DNA from: Cyathus striatus
Lineage: Eukaryota; Basidiomycota; Agaricomycetes; Agaricales; Nidulariaceae
Direction of reading: 5' to 3'
Assembly: GCA_025738555.1 (NCBI GenBank)
Contig: JAOVFP010000006.1
Span: 2,666,001 to 2,730,000 of the forward strand
Length of the DNA: 64,000 nucleotides
Each line of letters opens with the position of its first letter. Position 1 is the first letter of the stretch. Position numbers and translations under genes: made by a program. Below the pieces are notes generated by a model. The model was not told the DNA's origin and did no database searches. It saw only the letters and a program-made list of their open reading frames with translations. Shown here piece by piece: positions 12,255 to 23,313 of the stretch.

Positions 12255-13925
12255 GCTATTGACTATATTAACCTACAATAAGTTATTATATAGGCTGATG
12301 GTCTACAAATGCAACAAGTTAATTGACCTGTGAATCGACATAGTTGTTTGATTTATCAATCATATTTGGTTGATGAACGGCAAAGTTCCTCGCATTCGGG
12401 AATATTCCGGAGGCCATGTCAGCGAAGGGTAGTGGACTGTGGGCATTCGGATAGCATCAATAACTGTCCTGTACTTATACATCTATCTCGAGTGCAGGTG
12501 GCAGGCACTGCCACCTGGTGATATCTGTCTAATCGGATTTCGACACCTCCACGACTGTCATAGATATCCTATAATAACCTAAAAATACTTAATCACTTCC
12601 CGGTGTCTTAGCTGCAACATTGCATATGTACTGTCGCAGAGCAAATAATAACACAACTTTCTCACTAATCGCTGATTTTCAATCATTCGTCTATATACAC
12701 CGATGTCTCGGGGTGAAATCAACTCACTATCTACTTAAATACTGGCTGCGGAGGGAGCGCATCCGCCAACGTGATTCGAACAAATACTCCGATTGCCTGA
12801 CACATCAGGCGCTGCAGATTCCTCATGCATCAGAACTATTCCTACGCTCATCCCAAGTCAGCCCCACCCCCATTGATAACCCCTTGATCTACTCAGTCTC
12901 TATCGTCTTTAGCATCCTCGATGGTTAGATTCGTTTTCTCACATGTAAGTTTATATGCGATCGAAGGGACGAAAAAGGCGTAACTGCCACTGCAATGAAA
13001 TCACACGGAAGGACAGAACCAACTTCAGAAGCGAACAGCGAGTAGCAATGACCCCATCCGCGCCCTTTGCATATAAAAATCGGATGAAAGAACTTTGAAA
13101 GTAGGAAACGTGACTGCATAGATGAGAGAGATGGTGATCCTTACCGTAACACGTGGGTGGCAACCGTAACTATCATATTTTGAACACATGTTACGGCGAT
13201 TTGGGAAGGTAGTATCCGTGAGACTGAGAACAAGGGAGTTGCAGCTGGCGCATCCGACGAGGAAACAGAGGCGGAGGAGGAGGCCTAACGACGAACGATC
13301 GCAGTCGGAGGATGAGAGTGCAGATAGGCAGAAACTATCCTCTTTAGAGACGGGGGGTAAGACGAAGGCGGCTAGCACCCTATAAACGCTTGTCGCCTCT
13401 ATAAGAATAAGCAGTATTATCGTGTAGGGTGCGTGTCTGAGGCGTGTCTGAGGCGTAAGAAGATGGAGAGCCATTCCAGTGCGTGGTCTTGTGACGACCT
13501 TATTAGAGGGTACTACGAGCCACGGCAGTGAGTATCCTTGAGAAATGGGCACAGTAAGCGTAACGACGTCTAGAAGGGAAAGACGAACCACGTACTCATC
13601 TTCAGCCTTAACATCCCATGATGATTAACCGACTCCCTAAAACAATGGCGAAGACGGGTGCGATGCAGGGTGCGAGACAGCTTTACGTGGTAGCAATAGC
13701 CGAGAATGTGGAGAGCGATTGAGGTCGGGGAGTGGTCATATTGGGGCGTTGAAAGATATCGGGAATTTAGTGGAAGGGTCGTTGGAGGTTAGAGTAGCAA
13801 GCAACGAAGTGTTGGAGCTTGGATGTTCGCAAGACGCTCCAGGGTTGTTGGACGTGTCACCTGCTCCGAAACGCAGCTCGTAATCCCGAAAGAATGGAGT
13901 TCATCGTATGTCGATAACGCATATA
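12255..13925. other. Intergenic; composition shift, no confident gene
   Basis: At about 12320 the sequence changes from AT-rich to clearly higher GC. Open frames on both strands around 13025-13591 overlap each other. The plus-strand one at 13188-13385 has a basic-acidic sequence (RKQRRRRRPNDERSQSEDES), but no start context, domain or splice pattern makes either convincing. Confidence 0.35.
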
Positions 13926-13929
13926 TTAG

Positions 13930-16470
13930 CTACTTTCCTTCCGAGAGTACCTTCGTCTGATCAAGGGAAAGCCGGGATATACCTCTCGGTGGCTGAAAGT
14001 GACAAACGAATGTTTTGTCTCGATAATCCAACTCGATCTTCGACGAACTGAAATCGAGAATGGCAGTGACGAAGGTAATGTCATATACAATCCGGCTCGA
14101 TAACGCAACATAATCCAGCAGCACGAAAAGCCTTGGTCGTCCGAGGAGGGTCCTCTCTCTATCCCTCACCCTCTCTCTATCCTGTTCCCCCAAGCTCCGT
14201 TCAGAAAGCCGACCATCCCGAAGACTATCCCCACCACTTAACGTGCTCCCCTCCTCCCTCGCACTGAGACTACTCCCCGGCTTCGGTCCAAGTCCAATCT
14301 CACCGAGCCCCTTACGCTCCTGTACGGTCATCCTCAATCGCGCAGCGGTAAGTGGAGATGGGGAGTACACCCTCAAAGGGGACGTACTCGTATCCACTGA
14401 CAACCTCTCTCCCCCTTTCCCTACCCCGATCCCGTTCGCCACCTGAAAGCCTCCGATCCCCCCTCTCAAGCGAGGTCAACCACCAATCGTATTTCCAAGG
14501 TTTAACATGCATACTACTCTCCAATTTGATCATAGGGCCCACACCATCAGGTCGAACTCCCAACCTCTTCTCCTCCTCCCAAACAGCAGAAATAAGCGAC
14601 CCGAGGGGTGTTTCGCCGCTATGTATTAGAACCATCCGTGACGGGGAGGCTTGTGGTATGTATGTTTGTGGTTAAGGTAGAGGGCTGAGTGGGGCGGGGG
14701 TGGTGGATGCGTGTGTTGAAGGTGTGGGGTGGGGGTGTGTGAGTGAGAATGCTGCGGTGGATGTGGATAGGGATATGAATGAGCTTGAGTCGGTGTTCCA
14801 GACGATGATTGACCCATCGAATACGCTCGCTTGCTCTCCGTCGAAGGAAACCCACCCCTCGCAGGCAAATGCAACTGCTCCTTCGAAGGACTCGAAAGAA
14901 ACGATCCCCTAACAGGAGAATGCATCCCAAACTGGGTCTTCGAAGACCCCACAGACAACGGCGTACACGGCGGGAAAAGTGGTGACGAAGGCGATGTAGA
15001 AGATTGCTTGAGCCGGGGTAAGAAGGAAGGTTTAGATGATGCAGTGGATGAGGTTCTGCTATGCGAAGCTGCAGCTGGCGTGTTCATGTTCGGATTTGAC
15101 GCGGGTGTATTGTTATGCGGCATAGTCGTCGTAGTCGTGCTCTCACTGGAAATCGGCCTCGCGTTGGGAACAATCGGACTGCTACTCTCACTCGAGAGGG
15201 GAGTGGCAGCCCTCTCCCCGCCCCCGTATCCCTCGAAGTCGAAGCAGTCGTAACCGTAGACCCACCACCTTCCCTCCCGGTACCACTCCCAGAATCAACA
15301 CCAAGCAACCTCTCCAATCCCGGATCCCCCACTTTTCGTCTTACAACCGTATCTTCCTCCCCATCATCGGCATTAAGCAGTCTCCCCTCCTCATCAATTT
15401 ACCCCTTCACCAGAATCGGAAATCATCAATAACGACAACTTCGCCCCATGCGCCTACGGACCGAAGGCGACGATCCGAGCACTGAAAGGACCTGTGCTGA
15501 AATTTGCGTACTCGAAAGGTCGAGGTGGGCGAGAAGATCTGGGGAGGGGGAGGGGGGCCGTGGTCGTTGGTAGTTTGATTCATGTCATTGTGATTGTGAG
15601 TAAGAGGGTGGAACATGTGCAGGTTGAGTGTTATGTTGTGGGCGTTGTGTAGGAAGTTGTACCTGCGGTTTAGGTAAATGCTGCGAAAGGGATGGAAGAC
15701 GCGAATGCTGCTGCTGCGATTATGAATGTACAGCAGCAGGTAACGTGTTGAAGTTGGTATTCTAGTTCCAGTTGAATGTCTCGGCGACAATGAACCGTTC
15801 CATTTGCCCACGTTGGGTAATAAGACCGGACTTCCTGCTTCCTCCTCTGCATCTGAATTCGACTCTAGAGAGGGTAGATGTTTCCCTAAACTCATCCCTG
15901 AGGAATCTGCTTCAGTTATGGTTGATAGTTCGGCAGAGAGGAAGAGAGGGGAGGTCCGGGGGATGGGGGACGGGGGGCTTAGGTGTGGATGTGGTGATAC
16001 TGCCAACGAGTGAAGATGGTGAACGCGTGTTTTTGGAGTTGAACCGAATAGTAAGAAGAGCGTCATTGAGATTACAGAAAATGGCAAGTGGATACGTTAG
16101 TATGTAGTCGCAGAATCGAAAAGGGAGACTAACCACTAATGTCGCCACTCAACACACCCATCTCATCGACATCCTCCTCTTCACCACCAGAGAACCATTC
16201 TCGTCCTCCATGTCCACGTACACTGCCCACTTGTCTCCTATTCACCCCCGCTTCGTCCATATCCTTTCCTAACTTGCCCAACGAAACCGATCTTACTACT
16301 ACCCTGCTGCTGCGAGGGGGCAGTGGTATGTTTGGCAAGGGGAAAAGAGGAGCGGATGCCCTTGAATCCCCCCCTGGGGAGTCGGCGGGGAGGGAGACGC
16401 AGCGACGGGGATACCCAATACAGCCGCGTAAGGTGCATACGGCGATGTAGTGGTACTTATACTCCGCCAT
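13930..16470 (-). CDS. Ser/Pro/Gln-rich gene of unknown function, model incomplete
   Basis: The start ATG at 16470 opens a 337-nt exon to 16134. A donor GTTAGT, a TACTAAC branch site and an acceptor GGCAG at 16002-16000 join it in phase to 15999, giving an acidic, Ser/Pro-rich stretch (DEAGVNRRQVGS, then LSTITEADSSGMSLGKHL and LESNSDAEEEAGSPVLL). Further coding-like segments follow in shifting frames: Gln/Pro-rich near 15710-15590, SKPSFLPRLKQSSTSPSS near 15040, ETPLGSLISAVWEEEKRL near 14600, RLRMTVQERKGLGEIGLG near 14330. In-frame stops near 15720 and 15590 mean either unrecognised introns or decay. It looks like a large disordered protein, but I do not recognise it. It ends close to the hAT insertion. 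Confidence 0.4.
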
Positions 16471-16576
16471 GCAGCGTGCGGTAGGAGAGAAGGCGCAGCG
16501 AACTACTCGACGGAGTGGGTGCTGCAGGGGGCATGATGTGGTGGTGTTGTAAGAAAACGATATAGGTATCTACTGT

Positions 16577-16584
16577 AGCCTTAG
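16577..16584. repeat. Target-site duplication, left copy (hAT)
   Basis: AGCCTTAG lies directly before the left terminus of the transposon and is repeated exactly at 21904-21911 after the right terminus. Eight base pairs is the size made by hAT transposases. Confidence 0.95.
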
Positions 16585-17106
16585 TAGTGTTGCCGCACGG
16601 ACTGAACTGAAAGCGGACTCAGATCGGTCCGGTCCGTTTTTGCCATAGTCCGTTGGAGTCCGTAAGAACGAACTGTGAGCGAGCTGAGATTGCGGACTCC
16701 GGACGGTCCTGGACGGACCCATCAAAATCCGTTGATATTGTGTCAGAACTACACGTGATGCGACGCGACGCGTTCAATGACAATTGCTAACATCTAAGTT
16801 ACTTCGCATAGTACTTGTCCTCTCCAGGCCCTCTCCTACATCGTAATAGATACCTCTACCTTGCTTTCCTTCCTCTGTATAGTTCCCCAAAAATTGCACA
16901 GTAATGCGTCATAATCCCCAAAACATGGCTGCTTGCTCCACTAGGGCCAGGTTTTGTATTGAGTTAAATTTTCTGAAACAGGGACCTACCATGTACTGGC
17001 CAAGCAATAGCTCTTCGAATTTGGGGAAATTCAGGTATATAATCTCATTTTTGAAAGTTGACTAACTGTGTAACACTCGGATTTCCCCTCCCCATCTCAC
17101 ACAATA

Positions 17107-20100
17107 ATGAATTCCCAAGACTCTCGTCTTCAGCCCACCAGCTCTGCGATCACACAGCCCTGCCTTCCTTCACCTGCTCCAGCTTCTCGTGTCAACTGGA
17201 AGGACTATTCCAGTATGTCTATGTTGTCTTCTGGACCATCTTCTGGACTGGGTATACCACACCTTCCACCCCACTGGCCACCTAATCCAAATTCACTGGG
17301 CCAGAACTCTGCCATTTTCGTTCAAAACCCATACTATACAGGTCTTCCCATTCCACTTAATCATTTGCATCCGCATACACATTTCAATTCGATGAGTCCA
17401 ACATCATTAACAGACTCGCGCTCTATAGTTCACAATGTTCCTTTGCAGGGTGAACAGCAACAGGCTTCATCTCCTTGAGGTGTAAAGCGGAAGAGAGGAT
17501 CCCAGCATTCTCGTGGAGCCAAATGTGCTAAGGCTGCAGCTATTGTTGCAACCCCTCCGCGTTCATGTGGAATTGGGCCTCCACAAACTCCAGTCAATGT
17601 CACTACACCTTCCAGATTTGCCGGGCTTTCATCCACTGTGCGACAATACCCTCAAGATACGGTCCCAATAGTGGCCACTTCAACTAAAACTCCATTACGC
17701 GAGACTGCTGCAAGCTTGAACTCAGCTACACCCTCTCTGACAGCTCGTAGCATGCATATATCTGGTGCAACAGATGTTTGGTATTTTCTTCGGCCACTTG
17801 CTACTGACAAAAAGCTGGCTGTGCTTCCAGATGTTGAGTCTGAACCACGGCTGATGAGTAAACCTTCAAGCGCATTTGTAGGTTGTAAACTGTGCAAGTA
17901 AGTACACATAATTAACTAGAATTCATCTATTTACTGATTGCTTCTGCAGAAGTTGGAAAACGTTTAAGCTGACAGACAGTATGACAACCTGTATTCGACG
18001 TCACTTGAGCAGTGTTCATGGTGATACTTGGGAAAAAGCCGTGAAAGAACTTGGATTAAAGGGTGCAAAAGAGAAAGGAAAGGGGAAAGATATCTCTTTG
18101 ACATGCGAAGCCAGCAGCATGTTTTCATATGAGCATTTTTATCATTTGCTCATGCGCTGGATTGTAGTTGATGATCAGGTATGTTATTCTCGAGTCTCAA
18201 ATACAACCAATATTTTTTGATATAATTTAATACATAGTCTATGAACATTCTCGATTGTCAAGAGTTCTGTGAACTGATTACCTATATTTCTGGAGATAAC
18301 CTTACTGATGAGCAGCTGCCCCATCACACAAAGTTGACACAAGATATCCTTCTTGAGCACAAGAAAATGTTCACAAAGCTTCAGAATGACATGAAGGTGA
18401 GTAAGTTAAACATTACAATTATTATAATATCACTAACTGGTGCACAGAATGCACTGGGGCGCATCTCATTCACCACTGACTTATGGAGTGACCCCATCCT
18501 TCGCTCATTTATGGCCATTACTGCACATTTTCTCCTTCGCAATGAAGATGGGAAACTCGAGTACCGCAGTGCACTTATTGCGTTCACACACATTGAAGAA
18601 ACTCACACAGGAAAAAACCTTGGTACCGTTTTCTATAATACATTAAAGAGGTATGAAATTATTCACAAGGCAAGTATATATATATTGTATTACAGTGTAA
18701 GTACTTTAACTGAGGCTTCAACTAGATTGGTATGGTTACGATGGATAATGCATCGAATAATAATACATTTATGGTACAAGTTGAACAAAAGCTTGTGGAG
18801 CGAGGTATCGAGTTTGACAAGGATGGTAATCGTATTCGGTAAGCTAACTAGTTTTTCGATTAGAGTCCAGACTAGTTACTATTTTAATAGGTGTTTTCCT
18901 CATATTATCAATCTTGCATGCCAAGCCTTCATAGATGAGCTCAAACACAATCCAAATGCTGTATTGAACTATACACCATCCCTACAGCTTCCAGATCATT
19001 CAGACCATGATGGACCACCTTTTGTCCCACCAACCCAGCTTCAACTATTTGAATATTCAGCAAGCCTACGCAGAGACTTAATTGGAAAGTGCCGAACCCT
19101 TGTGGCTGCATGTCGCGCATCTGGAAAACGCCGCAAGCAGCTCCAGGATATAATTATTGAAGGTAACGAGAAGGGTTTTTGGACCGATAAGCTTCCTGTG
19201 TTACAGTTACTACGTGACTGTGAAACGCGCTGGTCTTCAACATTTCTTATGATTGACCGCATTATCCGCCTTTACCCAGTAAGTGTTCACATTACATACA
19301 AACATATCTTTATCTATGCTGAAAATATATGCAAGGCTATTCGCGTTTTTCTCCATCGATCTGATGGAGATTTAGCCAGTCATCTCTTCACAGATAATGA
19401 TCTCAACACGCTACGTGACATTCGACAAGCTTTGGAGGTGCCGCATGTAATACAAGAGCTCCTCTCTGCAGAGCGCACACCAACTCTCTCTCTCGCATTA
19501 CCTGCATATGAAACATTACTCGATACATGGCGTACATACCAAGAAAGGACGCTTCCAGAGCTAAGCCATTACATTGGAATGGGGATTGCCAAAATTGAAG
19601 ACTATGTTTCATTGGCTCGCAGCACCCGTATGTACGCACATGCAATAGGTATGCTGTTCTATATCCTACTAAACCTTATGTATTGATCTCGTTGTAATTT
19701 CAGTTTTAAACCCAACCATGAAATTTTCGTGGATGAAGAAAAATTGGCCTCCAGAGTGTGTTCACGAAGCACGCAATTGGATCCTTGAATCAGTAAGTTT
19801 CTCAATTCTTTTTCATATGTTTAATACTTATTTATAATCTCTTCAATGTAGATGACATTGTATCAAACAAAACTCCGGGAAGAACGCGAGAAGAAGGCAA
19901 AAGCGCAACTCAGTACTGTCAGCAGTGAAAATGGAACTCGGCCTTCAGTCTCACACCTTAATCATGATATCAAGCCAGTATCCGCTGTGGAAAAGGCATC
20001 ACAAGCTCAAGCACATGCTTACAGTCGCTTTCGTGGTCTCAATGTCTTTCAGCGGCATTCTTCAGCATCAACTGCTCATCAAACAGACATTCAGCACAAT

Positions 20101-20704
20101 TCAAGCCCAAGTATAATGTTGTCGCATACACTTTCCCCTCAAGAAATTGAAGACGAGCGTAGTCAAAAAATAGCTGAAGATAGACGGACAGCGGAGCGAG
20201 AACTGGATATGTATGAAGCAGCAGGAATATTTTACCTTAGGGAATCCACCGCCAATCTTGTAAATTTCTGGGAGGTAAGTACTATGTGATTCAATTAGTA
20301 CTTCATTGCTTATAATCGTGTTTCTAACTTTAACATAGCTAAATTCATTTACATTCCCTCTGCTATTCCACATAGCAATGGATGTTTTACCTGCTCAAGC
20401 ATCCGCTGTGTCATGTGAGCGTGCTTTTTCCTCAAGTAAAGAAACAGCAACACTTCGGCGCAGCAAAATATCGCCAACACTCTTCGAAGCACTACAGATA
20501 TTGAAGTACTCATACAGGCAGGACCGTCTAACATTCACTGGGGATATTCAGCTTGCAAAGGCCGAGGATTATGCTATATCTGGACCAGTTACACTGTATG
20601 CAGCAACGGAATTGAGAGAACAGCAGCGGCTCGAGGAACTCAATGAACTCATTAGTAATGCGGAGGAAGAAGGGTATCCACCTCCTGTACTAGAAGAACT
20701 GTAG
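17107..20704 (+). CDS. hAT transposase, 10 exons, one in-frame stop near the start
   Basis: Exons: 17107..17897, 17950..18178, 18238..18396, 18448..18669, 18726..18838, 18891..19278, 19336..19648, 19704..19792, 19852..20274, 20339..20704. They sum to 1031 codons with consistent phases. A BED-type zinc finger is visible (CKLC, then CIRRHLSSVH), then RNase H-fold blocks (FTTDLWSD, VTMDNASNNN, CFPHIINLACQAF, CETRWSSTF), and finally the hAT dimerisation block VSCERAFSSSKETATLRRSK. Intron 4 begins GC (AAG|GCAAGT). Codon 124 (17476-17478) is TGA and may derive from CGA by one C-to-T change. Translation could instead begin at ATG 17752, still upstream of the finger, giving 815 residues. Whether the element is active cannot be judged, but everything after the stop is open. 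Confidence 0.88.
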
Positions 20705-21903
20705 TGTACATTGCAATAACACATATACTTATTCTTCATAGTGCCATCCAATCCTCTAGGCCCCTCCCACCATTGCTACCTGGTCGCTGCTACACAATCA
20801 TATTGAAACAGCTACTTACTCAGTTCCTACACCACAGCCTGAATCCCATACTGGATGATGCAGAGCGAAACCACCTCCCACCTCACCTCCCATCTCACCC
20901 CCCCAACACCCAAAGCGCCCACACATTGTACACCTCGAGAGCGTACGCCCAACCCTACGCTACGTTGCACACGAAGGAGCGAGAAGATGGAGAAAGAGCA
21001 GGAACGTGGGAGCCAGTACGACACAGGGGACAATGGGAACGAGCACTGGTGGTCCCAAAGTCAACACAAATGCATGCCCGACCTCTCCCAACCCGACCAC
21101 AATGCCCCAGCCAACCGAGGCGCAGTTGTGGTCAACAGGACGACCAATGTCCAGCTAGCACCCCACGAGCCAAGGCCATCTATCGTCCACCGTTGTCCAC
21201 CAGCACCCCTCACGCAACGCCCAACACCTTAAAGTGTGGCACACAGAAGGTGCATGTCGAAAGTCGAAAGCTAACACAGCTCCAACAGGAAATGGGAGCA
21301 AGTGCCGCAAAAGTGCATGCCCGCTTTCTCAAAGTCTGAGGTGTGCGTTGTTGGATGGGGAGGAAATTTCCGACTATTGGGGTTTGGTTTGGGGTTTGGG
21401 GGGATGGTGTGCAGAGGGGGGATGGTGTGCGGTACTGGGAGGGAGAAGGAGTCAGCATAGTGGTTGTTTGCGGCTCGAGCTAGGGTTCGTAGGATGCTTT
21501 TCCGTGCTTTAGCGCATCAGGTCCAGATACCCATTGCTCGTGGCTCGTCGGTGCCGTCTGGGGGATCAGAGAAGTATACGGTGCTTGGATATGTGAATTC
21601 TACATGTAGGAGTTTTTGGTCTATCTGCGAGCGAAGTGAGCATAGGAAAAAAGAGGGAGGAATGGAAGAGAGAACAGACCACACTCGAATCGACTCGCTA
21701 ACCTCCTCCCCATCCCCTCCTTTCTCATTGGCTACAGCTACATATCACCGACAAGACCGACATCAACACAGTCCGTCCGTGTCCAGTCCGTACTTACGAA
21801 CTCAAGCGGACTTATTCCCACGTTTGAGTTCGTCCAGTCCGCTCCAACGAACTCAGCATAAAACCAAGTTCGGTCCAGTCCAGTTCGGTCCGCGGCAACA
21901 CTA
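20705..21903 (+). other. hAT 3' region with a Pro/His/Arg-rich open frame
   Basis: After the transposase stop, a 211-codon open frame runs to 21339. Its product is low-complexity (PPHLPSHPPNTQSAHT) and has no recognisable domain, and its starting methionine overlaps the transposase stop. I treat it as a chance frame in CA-rich sequence. The rest, to 21903, is subterminal repeat sequence of the transposon. Confidence 0.5.
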
Positions 21904-21911
21904 AGCCTTAG
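21904..21911. repeat. Target-site duplication, right copy (hAT)
   Basis: AGCCTTAG, identical to 16577-16584. Confidence 0.95.
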
Positions 21912-22269
21912 GCAGGGAACGCATTGGCATGCACATGTCACGCGGTCACATCACATTCCTAGCAGGCCCGTGGCGGCGTGGCCGGGCTTGATATGTATTT
22001 TGTTGTGGGTACTGTACAGCAGGTATATAAGCACACCAAATGCACATAGTACGACAAGTTCGAATTTCATTGCTTTAAACCAGCCTGTGTCTGTTCTGTC
22101 TCAGAATCCCATATGCTCACCACGCAGTGGTCAATAGTCATAGCCCGTGGGCCAGTTGCTGTGGGCGTCCGACATCTGCGTTACGGCCTGCGCCGTCGAC
22201 ATTCAAATATTCATTGATCATCTCCAACAGCCAAAAGCTCCTCTTCCACAACGTTAATAACCTTCAGAA

Positions 22270-23018
22270 AAGTCTGATCCCATTCCAGTATTGATTGTAC
22301 ATGCTATTTGTTTTTCCACTTAGCTTCTACTTCCTAACTCCGATTCCTAACTTTTGAAGTTTTAGGTTGGCGCATGTCCAGCTGGCCTTGTCGCAGCTTT
22401 ATTCCTAGCAACCACCCAACTTTACACCCACACAGTAGTAAAAGAGAAACCAGCTGGTGCACCCGAAGTATCAGAAGGCGACAAAAAGTCAGGCTGGTTC
22501 CGATGGCGCAACAATGCCAGTGCATTGGAAATGTATGGGGTCAATTATCGATTTAGCAGCATTGTCCCCGAGAAACGCGACTCACAATCCCCCGATTTGG
22601 AGGATGCTGTCGCACGTGCCTATGCTGGGTATGAAGGTCTTGGGACACTTCGTGCAGGAGATCGTGCACCTGAGGCACCTGGGCTCGTCGAGAGCGGGAG
22701 TGAGAACTCGAAGTCTTTGTTCCAGCTTTTGAAGTCTAACGTTCATATGGTATTAACTTTCCATGGCAGTAGTACTTCGGAGGTGGCGCTCGACCATTTG
22801 CCCTTTGAGGCTGTACAATTCTTTGATATCTTCAAGAAGCCTCCACAAAATCCAACGAAAATGCTCTAATTGACAGTCATGATCACGCATTTAATGGATA
22901 TTGAGTTGGGGATGGTGAATTGACTATAGTAGTTGTACGTCCAGATGGATTTATTGGAGCTGTTGTGTCCAGTGTCGATGACGTCAAGAGCTATTTCTCG
23001 AAGGTTGAGGCATACTAA
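22270..23018 (+). pseudogene. FAD-dependent monooxygenase, internally deleted second copy
   Basis: The upstream sequence from about 22140 and both sides of intron 1 match the fragment at 1088, so the two are duplicates. Here the start codon is lost (AAG for ATG at 22270) and the FAD motif reads VGACPAGLVAALFLA, with a Cys replacing the second Gly of GxGxxG. About 14 residues after that motif the frame jumps to the C-terminal part of the enzyme: EKPAGAPEVSEGDKKSGWFR, MYGVNYRFSSIV, then GYEGLGTLRAGDRAPEAPGL, the conserved GDRAPxAPG block. A frameshift near 22860 and a TGA near 22906 precede the thioredoxin-like tail VVVRPDGFIGAVVSSVDDVK, ending at TAA 23016-23018. Several hundred central residues are deleted. 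Confidence 0.8.
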
Positions 23019-23026
23019 TTTGAAAC

Positions 23027-23185
23027 ACGTTCGAGTCGAGGTCAGACCCATGAACCTGGACATTGAAAGAATTTTGAAAAGATGTAGCGTAATATTTTGT
23101 TGATATGTGTAGTGATGAGGTCAAAACCTCAGCTATATATTACAAGTTCTGATAGCACATCGGCATTGGATGTACTGTGTGGTTG
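23027..23185 (+). repeat. tRNA-derived SINE-like repeat, 3' part
   Basis: It starts inside a T-arm-like TTCGAGTCGAGGTCAGACC and continues with a body shared by other copies (AATATTTTGTTGATATG) and a GATAGCACATCGGCATTGG motif also found near 36690. Confidence 0.55.
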
Positions 23186-23313
23186 AAGTTTGGAACACTG
23201 TCACAAAACTCTCTCTACCAGGTTTCATAGAGATGCTGTACATCGTTCTCAGTTCTCATAAAATTACAATACATTATCATACATAATCACCTTCAATCCC
23301 AAAAAGAAAACCC

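Larger units (their letters stand above)
16585..21903 (+). mobile_element. hAT-superfamily DNA transposon, 5.3 kb, complete ends
   Basis: The element is 5319 bp. Its ends are inverted repeats: TAGTGTTGCCGC at the left and GCGGCAACACTA at the right are exact complements over 12 bp and continue imperfectly (GGACTGAACTG versus CAGTTCGGTCC). Both subterminal regions are dense in short GGTCCGGTCC / GAACTCAG type motifs, the usual binding-site clusters of hAT elements. A perfect 8-bp target duplication AGCCTTAG flanks it. The interior carries one multi-exon transposase gene (17107-20704). Clean ends and largely intact coding argue for a recent insertion. Confidence 0.95.

Noticed and set aside
13025..13591. 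A 188-codon minus-strand frame
   Set aside because: No motif, no branch or splice context, and the opposite strand is equally open.
14831..15253. Plus-strand frame of 140 codons with a Val/Leu-rich end
   Set aside because: It is antisense to the Ser/Pro-rich minus-strand locus, without start or splice support.
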